This document shows, in pieces, positions 14,132 through 22,931 of a DNA stretch of 64,000 bases (the first letter of the stretch is position 1; the number at the start of each line of letters is the position of its first letter). A model generated the notes under the pieces. That model did not search any database. It was not told the DNA's origin and saw nothing but the letters and a program-made list of their open reading frames with translations. The position numbers and the translations under genes were made by a program. Source of the DNA: DATMER01 sp040349255 (lineage in GTDB: Bacteria; Acidobacteriota; Thermoanaerobaculia; Multivoradales; UBA5704); NCBI GenBank assembly GCA_040349255.1, contig JBEQUE010000055.1, forward strand, positions 61,971 to 125,970, in the 5' to 3' direction.

Positions 14132-15585
14132 GGCCGGTCCCGATCGCAGCGCTCGCCGTGCTCCTGGCCGCTTCGCACGCGACAGCCCAGGACAAACCGA
14201 AGATGAAACAGACCCCTCCGCCTCCCAGGCCGGCCCAGGAGATCCACTTCCCCGCCTTCGACGAGAAGGCGCTCGCCAACGGACTGCGGGTGGTGGTCGT
14301 CGAGCAGCACGAGAACCCGTCGCTCAGCCTCCAGCTCCTGGTGCCGGGCGGCAAGGTCTACGGGCCGCCGGCCAAGGCCGGCCTCGCCGACGCCACCGCC
14401 GCCCTGCTGCGCGAGGGCACCGGGAGCCGCTCCTCGCAGCAGATCGCCGAGACGATCGACGCCGTGGGCGGCTCGCTCGACAGCCTCGCCAGCCTGGAGT
14501 CGGCCTTCGTCTCGGTCCTCGTCACCTCGGACCAGCTCGACCTCGGGCTCGACCTGCTGTCCGACGTGGTGCTGCGGCCGAGCTTCCCGGCCGAGGAGCT
14601 GGAGCGCTGGCGCAACCAGACGCTCTCCGGGCTCCAGATCCAGCAGTCCGACCCGAGCTACGTCGCCACCGCGGCCTTCCAGCGCCTGGTGCTCGGCGAG
14701 CACCCGTACGGCGCGCCCTCCTCCGGCACGGTGGAGTCGGTGCGCGGTTTGACCCGGGACGACCTGGTCGCCTTCCACCGCCGCCAGTACGTGCCGAACG
14801 AAGCCATCCTCGCGGTGGTCGGCGACGTCCGCGCGGCCGACGCCTTCGCCCGGGTGGAGCGTGCCTTCGGCGCCTGGAAGAGGGGCGAGGCGTCGAGCAT
14901 CCCGGCGGTCGAGGTCCAGCCGCAGCGGCGGATCGTGGTGGTCGACAAGCCGGACGCAGTGCAGACCGAGATCCGCGTCGGCCAGCCCGGGATCGCCTAC
15001 CGCGACCCCGACCACTACACGGCCGACGTCTACGACGCGGTCTTCGGCAGCAGCCCGAGCTCGCGCCTCTACGACGAGGTGCGGCGCAAGCGCGGCCTGT
15101 CCTACGGCGCTAGCAGCGAGTTCCGCATGCCGACCCGCCCCGGGTGGTTCCTGGCCAGCACCTACACCAAGACCGAGTCCACCGTGGAGGCGGTCGGGGT
15201 GACGCTCGACGTGATCCAGGCCATGGACGACCAGCCGGTGCCCGCCGAGGAGCTCGCCCAGCGCAAGACCTACATCACCGGGGCGTTCCCGCTGGAGATC
15301 GAGACCCCGAACGGCGTCGCCGCCAAGGTCCTGGAGGCGCTCAAGTTCGGCTACGGCAAGGAGTACCTGGAGAGTTACCGCGAGCGCATCGACGCGGTGA
15401 CCGCGGAGCAGGTGCGCGAGTTCGCCCGGAAGCGCCTGCAGCCCGACCGCATGCTGATCGTCCTGGTCGGCAACGCGAAGGCGTTCGCGGCCGACCTCGA
15501 GAAGCGCTTCGGAAAGTTCGAGACCATCCCCGTCACCGGCGTGGACCTGCTCCAGCCCGACCTGAGAGCGAAGGAGACCCAATAG
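14128..15585 (+). CDS. M16 family protein, non-catalytic subunit
   Basis: A protein of 485 residues with a signal peptide (RPVPIAALAVLLAASHATA) and a Pro-rich linker. The M16 fold is recognisable (LANGLRVVVVEQHENPSLSL, VPGGKVYGPPAKAGLAD, SSPSSRLYDEVRRKRGLSYG), but the position of the HxxEH motif reads LADATAALL, so no zinc site exists. The R/Y pair in the C-terminal half is kept. It therefore supplies the substrate-binding half for the peptidase encoded just upstream, with an ATGA overlap. Its stop is only two bases before formate-THF ligase, placing a folate gene in the same transcript. Confidence 0.92.
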   Translation: MRPVPIAALAVLLAASHATAQDKPKMKQTPPPPRPAQEIHFPAFDEKALANGLRVVVVEQHENPSLSLQLLVPGGKVYGPPAKAGLADATAALLREGTGSRSSQQIAETIDAVGGSLDSLASLESAFVSVLVTSDQLDLGLDLLSDVVLRPSFPAEELERWRNQTLSGLQIQQSDPSYVATAAFQRLVLGEHPYGAPSSGTVESVRGLTRDDLVAFHRRQYVPNEAILAVVGDVRAADAFARVERAFGAWKRGEASSIPAVEVQPQRRIVVVDKPDAVQTEIRVGQPGIAYRDPDHYTADVYDAVFGSSPSSRLYDEVRRKRGLSYGASSEFRMPTRPGWFLASTYTKTESTVEAVGVTLDVIQAMDDQPVPAEELAQRKTYITGAFPLEIETPNGVAAKVLEALKFGYGKEYLESYRERIDAVTAEQVREFARKRLQPDRMLIVLVGNAKAFAADLEKRFGKFETIPVTGVDLLQPDLRAKETQ

Positions 15586-15587
15586 AG

Positions 15588-17246
15588 ATGATTGCCACCC
15601 CTGCGGCCGGCACCGCGAAGCCCATCCGCGAGGTCGCCTCCGACCTCGGCCTCGACCCCCGGTTCCTCGTCCCCTACGGCGACGACAAGGCCAAGATCCG
15701 CCTCGCCGCCCGCGAGGCCGGCCGGCCGCCGGGCCGCCTGATCCTGGTCTCGGCCCTCACCCCGACCGGCGCGGGAGAGGGCAAGACCACCACCTCGATC
15801 GGCCTCGCCCAGGGTCTCGCGCGCGTCGGCCAGAAGGCCTGCCTCGCCCTGCGCGAGCCGTCGCTCGGACCGACCTTCGGCATGAAGGGCGGCGCCACCG
15901 GCGGCGGCCGCTCGGTCCTGACGCCGGCCGAGGACATCAACCTCCACTTCACCGGCGACTTCCACGCCATCACCGCGGCCCACAACCTGCTCGCCGCCCT
16001 GCTCGACAACCATCTCCAGCAGGGCAACGTTCTGGGCATCGACTCGCGCCGGGTGCTCTGGAAGCGCGTGATGGACGTCAACGACCGCTCGCTGCGCAAG
16101 GTGATGGTCGGCCTCGGCGGACCGCTCGAAGGGGTGCCGCGGGAGACCGGCTTCGACATCACCGCGGCGTCCGAGATCATGGCCGTGCTCTGCCTGGCGA
16201 AGGACTACGACGACCTGCGGGCCCGCCTGGGCCGGCTGATCGTGGCGCTCACGCCGAAGCAGGAGCCGGTGACCGCGGCCGACCTCGGCGCGGTCGGCGC
16301 CATGATGGTCCTGCTCAAGGACGCGCTGATGCCCAACCTGGTGCAGACCGGCGAGGGCGTGCCCGCGATCGTCCACGGCGGCCCGTTCGCGAACATCGCC
16401 CACGGCTGCAACTCGCTGGTCGCCACGCAGATGGCGCTCGCCTACGCCGACTGGGTGGTGACCGAGGCCGGCTTCGCCGTCGACCTCGGAGCCGAGAAGT
16501 TCTTCGACATCAAGTGCCGGACGGCCGGCCTCGACGTCGCGGCGGTCGTGGTGGTGGCGACCGTGCGGGCCTTGAAGCTCCACGGCGGCCTGGCCAAGAC
16601 GGGCCTGGAGGCGCCCGACCCGGCCGCGGTCGAGCGCGGGCTGGCCAACCTGGAGAAGCACCTCGAGAGCGTCCGCGCCTTTGGCAAGACGCCGATCGTC
16701 GCCCTGAACCGCTTCCACACCGATTCGGCCGACGAGATCGCCGTGGTCCGCAGGGCCTGCGAGGCGCTCGGCGCGCCCTGCGCCGTGTCCGACATCTTCG
16801 CCCGGGGCGGCGAGGGCGGGGTCGAGATGGCCGAGACCGTCCTCGCCCATGCGGAGATGGAGCCGAAGCCGTTCCGTCCCCTCTATGAGCTGTCGGACCC
16901 GGTCAAGGTCAAGATGGAAAAGATCGCCCGCCAGATGTACGGCGCCCGCGACGTGCACTACACCCCGGGGGCCGAGAAGGACCTCAAGATGATCCAGAAG
17001 CTCGGCGCCGAGGGGCTGCCGCTCTGCGTGGCCAAGACGCAAAGCTCGCTGTCGGACAACCCGGCGCTGGTGGGCCGGCCGAAGGACTTCGACGTCACGG
17101 TCCGCAACGTCGTCCTGGCGGCGGGCGCGGGTTTCGTGGTGCCGCTCCTGGGCGACATCCTGCGCATGCCCGGCCTGCCGGCCACGCCGCAGGCGGTCAA
17201 TATGGACGTGGTGGACGGGAAGGTGGTCGGTCTGCTCGGGAGTTGA
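15588..17246 (+). CDS. fhs: Formate-tetrahydrofolate ligase
   Basis: A protein of 552 residues, the usual length. It catalyses ATP-dependent formation of 10-formyl-THF from formate and THF in one-carbon metabolism. The P-loop is TPTGAGEGKTTTSIGLAQ, and the family signatures EPSLGPTFGMKGGATGGG and INLHFTGDFHAI are present, as are IVHGGPFANIAHGCNS and the C-terminal LPLCVAKTQ. The ATG two bases after the M16 stop was chosen because the protein aligns from there; the AAGGAGACC before it is the ribosome site. Placement behind two secreted peptidases is unusual and may only reflect tight packing. Confidence 0.97.
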   Translation: MIATPAAGTAKPIREVASDLGLDPRFLVPYGDDKAKIRLAAREAGRPPGRLILVSALTPTGAGEGKTTTSIGLAQGLARVGQKACLALREPSLGPTFGMKGGATGGGRSVLTPAEDINLHFTGDFHAITAAHNLLAALLDNHLQQGNVLGIDSRRVLWKRVMDVNDRSLRKVMVGLGGPLEGVPRETGFDITAASEIMAVLCLAKDYDDLRARLGRLIVALTPKQEPVTAADLGAVGAMMVLLKDALMPNLVQTGEGVPAIVHGGPFANIAHGCNSLVATQMALAYADWVVTEAGFAVDLGAEKFFDIKCRTAGLDVAAVVVVATVRALKLHGGLAKTGLEAPDPAAVERGLANLEKHLESVRAFGKTPIVALNRFHTDSADEIAVVRRACEALGAPCAVSDIFARGGEGGVEMAETVLAHAEMEPKPFRPLYELSDPVKVKMEKIARQMYGARDVHYTPGAEKDLKMIQKLGAEGLPLCVAKTQSSLSDNPALVGRPKDFDVTVRNVVLAAGAGFVVPLLGDILRMPGLPATPQAVNMDVVDGKVVGLLGS

Positions 17247-17255
17247 GTTGATCCA

Positions 17256-17279
17256 TGAAATCGCCCGTCGGCGATTTCA
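17256..17279. terminator. Hairpin between convergent fhs and ubiB
   Basis: TGAAATCGCC-CGTC-GGCGATTTCA is a perfect 10-bp stem with a 4-base loop. It lies between the fhs stop and the end of the opposing UbiB gene, and includes the UbiB stop codon. It has no clear T-run on either strand, so it may be a bidirectional terminator or only stabilise the 3' ends. Confidence 0.5.
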
Positions 17280-18959
17280 GCGGGGCGGCTTGTTGCGCCA
17301 CACCCGCCAGTCGTCGTTGAACAGGATGGAGAGCACGAGGGCGAAGCCGCAGAAGGCCGCCAGCAGGAAGAGGATCATGGCGAGGCCCGGGTAGCCGAAC
17401 AGGGTGAACTCGGTCCTCACCTGCATCAGCAGCGCGGCGCCGACGATGAGCGCCGCGAGCACGAGGCCGCTCGCGATCCGGTTGGCGATCTTCTGCAGGT
17501 TGTCCATCAGGCGGGACTCGTCGAAGGCGTTGACCCGCAGCTCCATCTTGTTGCCGGTGAGGTTGTCGAGCAGCGTGTTGAGCCGCCCCGGGAGCTGCTG
17601 GGCCAGCTCGTAGAGCTCCAGGGTCGAGGAGAACAGCGAGGTCGGCGAGAAGCGCTTGAGCATGTGCCGCTGCAGGATGGAGTCGCTGTGGCGGCGCACG
17701 ACCTCGGTAGGGACGAAGTCGGTGTCGAGCGCGCGGGCCACGTCGTCGAGGTGCAGCAGGGCGCGGCCGAGGAGGGTGAGCTCCGGCGCGGGCCGGATGC
17801 CGTTCTCCCCCGCCTTGCGCGACAGGCCCATCACGATCCGGCCGACGTTGACCCGGTCGGCCGTGGCGTCCTGGTAGACCGCCACCATGTCGGCGACCTC
17901 GCGCTGGAAGCGGGCCTCGTCGGCGCCCTCGAGCTTCGCGCCGATCTGCATGACGATCCGGGCGGTCTCGACGCCGCGGCCGTCGGTGACCGCGAGGAGC
18001 AGCTTGAGCAGGCGCTCCTGCATCTGCGGGTCGACGCGGGCCACCATGCCGAGGTCGAGGAGGGCCAGGCGGCCGTCGCGGGTGAGCAGGATGTTGCCGG
18101 GATGCGGGTCGGCGTGGAAGAAGCCGTCGACCAGGATCTGGTCCAGGTAGGCGCGGCAGAGGTCCAGGGCCAGGGCCTGGCCGTCGATGTCGATGCGCAC
18201 GACCGGCGAGATCCCGGTGATCTTGGTGCCCTCGATGTAGTCCATGGTGAGGACGCGGGCGGTCGTGTAATCTTCGACCGGCTGGGGCACGACGAGCCGT
18301 TCGTAGTGCCGCAGGTTCCTGCCGAGGGTTACGAGGTTCCGGGCCTCGCGGCGGTAGTCGAGCTCGCGCAGCAGGGCCTTGCGGAACTCCTCCAGCATGT
18401 CCTGGAAGGCGTAGCGCCGGCCGACCTCGGTGTGCTTGTCGATGAACGAGGCCATCTCGCGGAAGGCCTCCAGGTCCTCGAGGATGGTCTGCTGGATGTT
18501 CGGGCGCTGGACCTTGACCACGACCTCGCGGCCGTCGCGCAGCCGGGCGCGGTGGACCTGGCCGAGCGACGCCGCGGCGAGCGGCACGTCATCGAAGTCC
18601 TCGAACGCCTTGGAGAGCCGGACGCCGAGCTCGGAGGAGACGATCTGCTCCACCTCCGCGAAGGAGAACGGCTCGATCCTGTCCTGGAGCCGGCTGAGAG
18701 CGTCGAGGTAGGGCTGTGGCAGCAGGTCCGAGCGGGTGGACAGGAGCTGTCCGAGCTTGATGAACGTCGGCCCGAGGCTCTCGAGGTCGCGGGCGAGCTC
18801 TTCCGGGTCGCCGGAGACCGCGGTGGCCGTCTCCTCGTCCTGCGGCAGGTTGTCGTCCACCTGGATCGCCTGCGCCAGGTCCGCGCGGCCATGCTTGATG
18901 AGCAGGCCCGCGATATCCTTGTATCTCTTGAGATTATGAGTCTTGATAGGGAGGATCAT
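17277..18959 (-). CDS. ubiB: ABC1/UbiB family atypical kinase
   Basis: A protein of 560 residues. Family motifs: the KxGQ-type element FIKLGQLLSTRSDLLP, the Ala-rich nucleotide loop AAASLGQVHRARL with VVVKVQRPN, and the catalytic HADPHPGNILL with LLDLGMVARV. Two membrane helices lie at the C terminus (about 500-550), as in UbiB. UbiB-like proteins bind ATP and support ubiquinone or other isoprenoid-quinone synthesis at the membrane. No ubiquinone genes are nearby, so the pathway link rests on family alone. The ATG is preceded by GAGGAG. It converges on fhs. Confidence 0.9.
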   Translation of the reverse strand: MILPIKTHNLKRYKDIAGLLIKHGRADLAQAIQVDDNLPQDEETATAVSGDPEELARDLESLGPTFIKLGQLLSTRSDLLPQPYLDALSRLQDRIEPFSFAEVEQIVSSELGVRLSKAFEDFDDVPLAAASLGQVHRARLRDGREVVVKVQRPNIQQTILEDLEAFREMASFIDKHTEVGRRYAFQDMLEEFRKALLRELDYRREARNLVTLGRNLRHYERLVVPQPVEDYTTARVLTMDYIEGTKITGISPVVRIDIDGQALALDLCRAYLDQILVDGFFHADPHPGNILLTRDGRLALLDLGMVARVDPQMQERLLKLLLAVTDGRGVETARIVMQIGAKLEGADEARFQREVADMVAVYQDATADRVNVGRIVMGLSRKAGENGIRPAPELTLLGRALLHLDDVARALDTDFVPTEVVRRHSDSILQRHMLKRFSPTSLFSSTLELYELAQQLPGRLNTLLDNLTGNKMELRVNAFDESRLMDNLQKIANRIASGLVLAALIVGAALLMQVRTEFTLFGYPGLAMILFLLAAFCGFALVLSILFNDDWRVWRNKPPR

Positions 18960-19044
18960 CGGGCTCCTCGTCCGTGATTCAACCGTTCAGCGCCCCGCTC
19001 GCAGACAGCGTCTGTAGATACTGCAACGGGTATGCCACGAGGGC

Positions 19045-20883
19045 TCAGTGGGAAGGCGGTGGCGTTTCGTCCGGCGGAGGCGGGCTTGGATGTGAGTCAT
19101 GGCCGCCATGCCCTCCATGCCCGTGGACGTGCTCCGCCGGGGGCGGGGGCGGCTCCTCGGCGCGCTTCGGCTCCCGGCCCAGCATGCGCTTGCAGTAGTG
19201 GCGGACCGGCACCGGACCCATCTCCATCATGCCGTCGAGGAAGGCCTTGAGGTCGAAGTCCTTGCCCTTCTCCGTACGGACCTCATCGTAGAGGCCCTGC
19301 ACCTCGCGGTCCCCCAGGTAGTAGAAGGCGAGCTGCGGCGAGGAGGTGATGGCCCGGGTCCACATGTTGGCCGCGAACTGCTCGTCCTGGACCGCCTCCT
19401 CCTTCACGAAGCGCAGGACCTGGGCGCGGCTCATCTCCTGGGTGTTCACCCGGATGTCCACCACGGTGCGGGCGATGTTCTCGAGCTGCTTCTTCAAGTG
19501 CGCCAGGCGCGCCAGCGGTCCGCCCCAGCCCTGGTCGAGCAGCAGGCGCTCCGAGAAGGTCCCCCAGCCCTCCACGTAGACGCCGTCCGCGAAGAGCGCC
19601 CGCACCTTGCGCGGGTGGCGCGCCGCCCACTTGAGCTGCACGTAGTGGCCCGGCACCATCTCGTGCGCCGTGATCATCACGTTGAAGTGGTGGTTGAAGT
19701 CGCGGAAGAAGGCCTCCTTCTCCTCCGGCGCGGCCGAGTCCGGGATGGTCGGCAGGTAGAACAGGGTCTGCTCCTCGGGTGCGTAGGGGCCCGGCGGGTA
19801 GACGCCGCCGACCGCCTGGCCCACAAAGAAGGCCGGCGAGCGGTCGGTGTGCAGGCTCGGCGGATCGGGCAGCGTCATGATCCTCTTCGTCCGCACGAAG
19901 TCGAAGGCGTCGGTCACCAGCTTCCGGAAGTCGGCCACGAACTCGTCCATGTTGGACGCCCGGTCGGCGGACACCCGGTCGAACAGCCGGCGCAGCAGCT
20001 CGCGGTCGTCGGCCGGAGGCTCCTGGTCCGGCAGGACTTCCTTCCAGACGCTGCGACCGTACGCCGCGGCCTCGGCCCGGCGGTCGGCCAGCGCGGCCAC
20101 GGCGCCGGCCAGCACCTTCTCCACCGGCTCATCCACGCCGGTCACCAGCCGGAAGCGCTCGGCGTAGGCGGCGCCGAGCCGCGGGTAGCCCTTCGCCTCG
20201 GGTTTCAGGCCGTCCAGGAAGGCGGCCCAGTCCTCCAGCGCCGCCGCCGCCTTCTCCCCGGCCTCTTTCACCTCCTTGCGCAGCTCCGGGCCCTGGTCCT
20301 CGGCCGCCTTCGGAAAGCCGTCGCGGTAGAAGGTCGCCGAGCTGCGCAGGATGGGAGCGGCGATGTCGCAGATCTCCGGCGCGATCTTCGCGGGGTCCTT
20401 CGACAGCGCCTCGCGCGCCTGGGCCGCCAGCCGCGGGAGCTGGGCGGCGCGGGCCGCGGCGCGCGACAGGCGCTCCGGCATCGGCAGGTCCTCGCGCACG
20501 AGGAGGAAGACCGCGGAATCGCCCACGATCCCGGTCCAGAACAGGGGATCGCGCTCGGGCCGCATCTGGGTGCCGTACTCGAAGACCTCCAGCTCGGCCT
20601 GGCGCAGCAGGAGCTCGGCGTCGAGCCGGTCGTCGAAGGAGGTCGTGGTCGCGGCCATCAGCCGGCGGAAGCCTTCCACCGCGCGGCGGTTGTAGCTCAG
20701 CCAGGCTCTCCGGCGATCGTCCGGGAGGTCCTCCAGCCGGCGGTCGAGGTCGTGGCGTCCGGCCGCGGTGGCGCGGCCCGGGTACATGTCGAAATAGCGC
20801 TCGAGGTAGGTGTCCTGGAACGTCGCGGCGCGCGCCGGGACGGCGGCCAGCGCGGCGAGCAGGAACGCGGCGAAGGTCTTCAT
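19045..20883 (-). CDS. DUF885 family secreted metallopeptidase
   Basis: A protein of 612 residues with a signal peptide (MKTFAAFLLAALAAVPARA). The DUF885 core includes the conserved HEMVPGHYVQL zinc-type motif, VYVEGWGTFSERLL and the late RVNTQEMSRAQVL. DUF885 proteins are predicted zinc-dependent peptidases or carboxypeptidases acting in the periplasm. The last 30 or so residues are a His/Gly/Pro-rich tail (HVHGHGGHGGHDSH), uncommon in the family, which could bind metal. The gene is divergent from the sulfatase, whose start lies 57 bases away. Confidence 0.88.
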   Translation of the reverse strand: MKTFAAFLLAALAAVPARAATFQDTYLERYFDMYPGRATAAGRHDLDRRLEDLPDDRRRAWLSYNRRAVEGFRRLMAATTTSFDDRLDAELLLRQAELEVFEYGTQMRPERDPLFWTGIVGDSAVFLLVREDLPMPERLSRAAARAAQLPRLAAQAREALSKDPAKIAPEICDIAAPILRSSATFYRDGFPKAAEDQGPELRKEVKEAGEKAAAALEDWAAFLDGLKPEAKGYPRLGAAYAERFRLVTGVDEPVEKVLAGAVAALADRRAEAAAYGRSVWKEVLPDQEPPADDRELLRRLFDRVSADRASNMDEFVADFRKLVTDAFDFVRTKRIMTLPDPPSLHTDRSPAFFVGQAVGGVYPPGPYAPEEQTLFYLPTIPDSAAPEEKEAFFRDFNHHFNVMITAHEMVPGHYVQLKWAARHPRKVRALFADGVYVEGWGTFSERLLLDQGWGGPLARLAHLKKQLENIARTVVDIRVNTQEMSRAQVLRFVKEEAVQDEQFAANMWTRAITSSPQLAFYYLGDREVQGLYDEVRTEKGKDFDLKAFLDGMMEMGPVPVRHYCKRMLGREPKRAEEPPPPPAEHVHGHGGHGGHDSHPSPPPPDETPPPSH

Positions 20884-20940
20884 GGGCGGGAGGATAACCC
20901 GTTCATGGTCGGTTCATGTCGGATCTCCAGACTGCGGACC

Positions 20941-22926
20941 ATGAAAGGTCTTCCCCTTCTCCGCGTCGCCTGGACGGAGTCCAGGTTCCGCCTCGCGGCC
21001 GGGCTCGTCCTCGGGCTGCTGGCCGTGTCCTTCCTCGTCCGGCTCGTCCTCCTGGCCCTCCAGCACGCGGTGGCCAGGGACGGCATCCTCTCGGTCCTCG
21101 CGGCCCTCGGCGCCGGCGAGGTCTTCGACGTCCAGGCGGCGCTCTGGGTGGCGGTGCCGTTCGTCCTCTACCTGGCGCTCGCGCCCGAGCGCTGGTACCG
21201 CAGCCGCGCGCACCGCGCGGTCGTGCCGGCGCTGTTCGGCCTGGCCTGCTTCGGTGTCCTCTTCGTCGCCGTGGTCGAGGTGTTCTTCTTCCTGGAGTTC
21301 AACGGCCGCTTCAACTTCGTGGCCGTGGACTATCTGATGTACCCCACCGAGGTGGTGGACAACATCTGGGAGAGCTATCCCACGGGTCTGGTCCTCGCGC
21401 TGCTCGCCGCGGTCTCGGTCGCCGCCGCGCTCCTCGTCCGGAAGCCGCTGCGCCCGGCCTGGAGTCGGCCGCTCTCCTCCGGCCAGCGCGGCCTCGCGAC
21501 GCTCGCCTTCGCGGCTGTCCTGCTGGGTCTGACCTTCGGGGTGCCCGCCTCGCTGGCGCGCGTCTCCGAGGACCGCGCGCTCAACGAGATCGCCGCCAAC
21601 GGCTACGGCTCGTTCTGGCGCGCGCTCCTGGGGAGCGACGCGCCCTACGCGGGCCTCTACGCCACCCGCGACGGCGCCACGGTGTTCCGCCGGCTGCGCG
21701 GCCTGCTCGCCGAGCCGCAGGCCGTGCCGGCCTCGTTCCGGCCGGGCTCGACCGTGCGCCACATCGAGCCGCTCGGACCGCAGCGTCCTCTCAACATGGT
21801 CGTGGTGCTGGAGGAGAGCTTCGGCTCCGAGTTCGTCGGCGCCCTCCATCCGCGCCCGGTCAGCCTGACCCCGAGCTACGACGCGCTGACGCAGGAGGGT
21901 CTGCTCTTCACGCGCGCCTACTCCACCGGCAACCGCACGATCCGCGCCCTGGAGGCGACGACCTCGTCGCTGCCTCCGCTGCCCGGCGTCTCGATCGTGC
22001 GGCGGCCCCAGTCCAGGAACCTCTTCACCCTGCCTTCCCTGTTGCGCGGGCACGGCTACCAGACGCTGTTCGTCTACGGCGGCCGGGCGCTCTTCGACGG
22101 CATGGGCGGCTACCTCCGGGCCAACGGCGTCGATCGCGTCGTCGAGCAGAAGGACTATCCGAAGGACGCCTTCCGCACGGCCTGGGGCGTGTCCGACGAG
22201 GCGATCTTCGACCGCGCGCTGACCGAGATGGACGCCATGCACGCCAAGGGGCGGCCGTTCTACACCCTGGTCCTCTCGGTGTCGAACCACCGGCCGTACC
22301 AGTTCCCGCAGGGCGAGATCCGCTGGGACCCGTCGCTCCGGAGCCGGGAGAACGCGGTGCGCTACGCCGACTGGGCGCTCGGCCGCTTCGTCCGCCAGGC
22401 CCGGCAGCACGAGTTCTTCAAGGACACCCTGTTCGTCCTCATGGGCGACCACGGCGCGCGGGTCTACGGCTCGGCCGAGATCCCCCTGCCGAGCTACGAG
22501 GTGCCGATCCTGTTCTACGCGCCCGGAGTCATCCCGGCCGGCGCGAAGGTCGACACGCTGACCTCCTCCCTGGATATCCCGCCGACGGTGCTGGGCGTGC
22601 TGGGCATGGAGTACGACTCGCCGTTCTTCGGCCACGACGTGCTCCACCTCGACCCGTCGGCCGGGCGGGCGCTGATGACGCACAACAACGAGATCGCGCT
22701 GATGAAGGGGTCGCGCATCGCGGTCCTCGGCCTGCACCGCTCGGCCGAGCTCTTCGACGTGCGGCCGGACGGCAGCTTCGTCCCTCTCCCCCGGCCCGAC
22801 CGCGCCGGTGTCGAGCTGATCGAGGACGCCATCTCCTACTACACCGGCGCCGACACCGAGTACCGCAACGGCTCCTACGCGATGAGGCCGGTCCACCCGG
22901 CCGAGCGGCTGGCCTGGAAGCGATAG
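20941..22926 (+). CDS. LtaS/OpgB-like membrane sulfatase
   Basis: A protein of 661 residues. Five probable membrane helices fill about residues 15-210. An extracytoplasmic sulfatase/phosphotransferase domain follows: metal site NMVVVLEESFGSEF, nucleophile Thr in STGNRTIRALEATTSS, and FVLMGDHGARVYG. Lipoteichoic-acid-synthase relatives in Gram-negative bacteria transfer glycerol phosphate or phosphoethanolamine to periplasmic glycans or lipid A; which applies here cannot be told. The ATG at 20941 is taken as start, but an in-frame ATG at 20905 has a better GGGAGG site and adds 12 residues. The following Omp85 gene is five bases away, so they form an operon. Confidence 0.88.
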   Translation: MKGLPLLRVAWTESRFRLAAGLVLGLLAVSFLVRLVLLALQHAVARDGILSVLAALGAGEVFDVQAALWVAVPFVLYLALAPERWYRSRAHRAVVPALFGLACFGVLFVAVVEVFFFLEFNGRFNFVAVDYLMYPTEVVDNIWESYPTGLVLALLAAVSVAAALLVRKPLRPAWSRPLSSGQRGLATLAFAAVLLGLTFGVPASLARVSEDRALNEIAANGYGSFWRALLGSDAPYAGLYATRDGATVFRRLRGLLAEPQAVPASFRPGSTVRHIEPLGPQRPLNMVVVLEESFGSEFVGALHPRPVSLTPSYDALTQEGLLFTRAYSTGNRTIRALEATTSSLPPLPGVSIVRRPQSRNLFTLPSLLRGHGYQTLFVYGGRALFDGMGGYLRANGVDRVVEQKDYPKDAFRTAWGVSDEAIFDRALTEMDAMHAKGRPFYTLVLSVSNHRPYQFPQGEIRWDPSLRSRENAVRYADWALGRFVRQARQHEFFKDTLFVLMGDHGARVYGSAEIPLPSYEVPILFYAPGVIPAGAKVDTLTSSLDIPPTVLGVLGMEYDSPFFGHDVLHLDPSAGRALMTHNNEIALMKGSRIAVLGLHRSAELFDVRPDGSFVPLPRPDRAGVELIEDAISYYTGADTEYRNGSYAMRPVHPAERLAWKR

Positions 22927-22931
22927 GAGAG

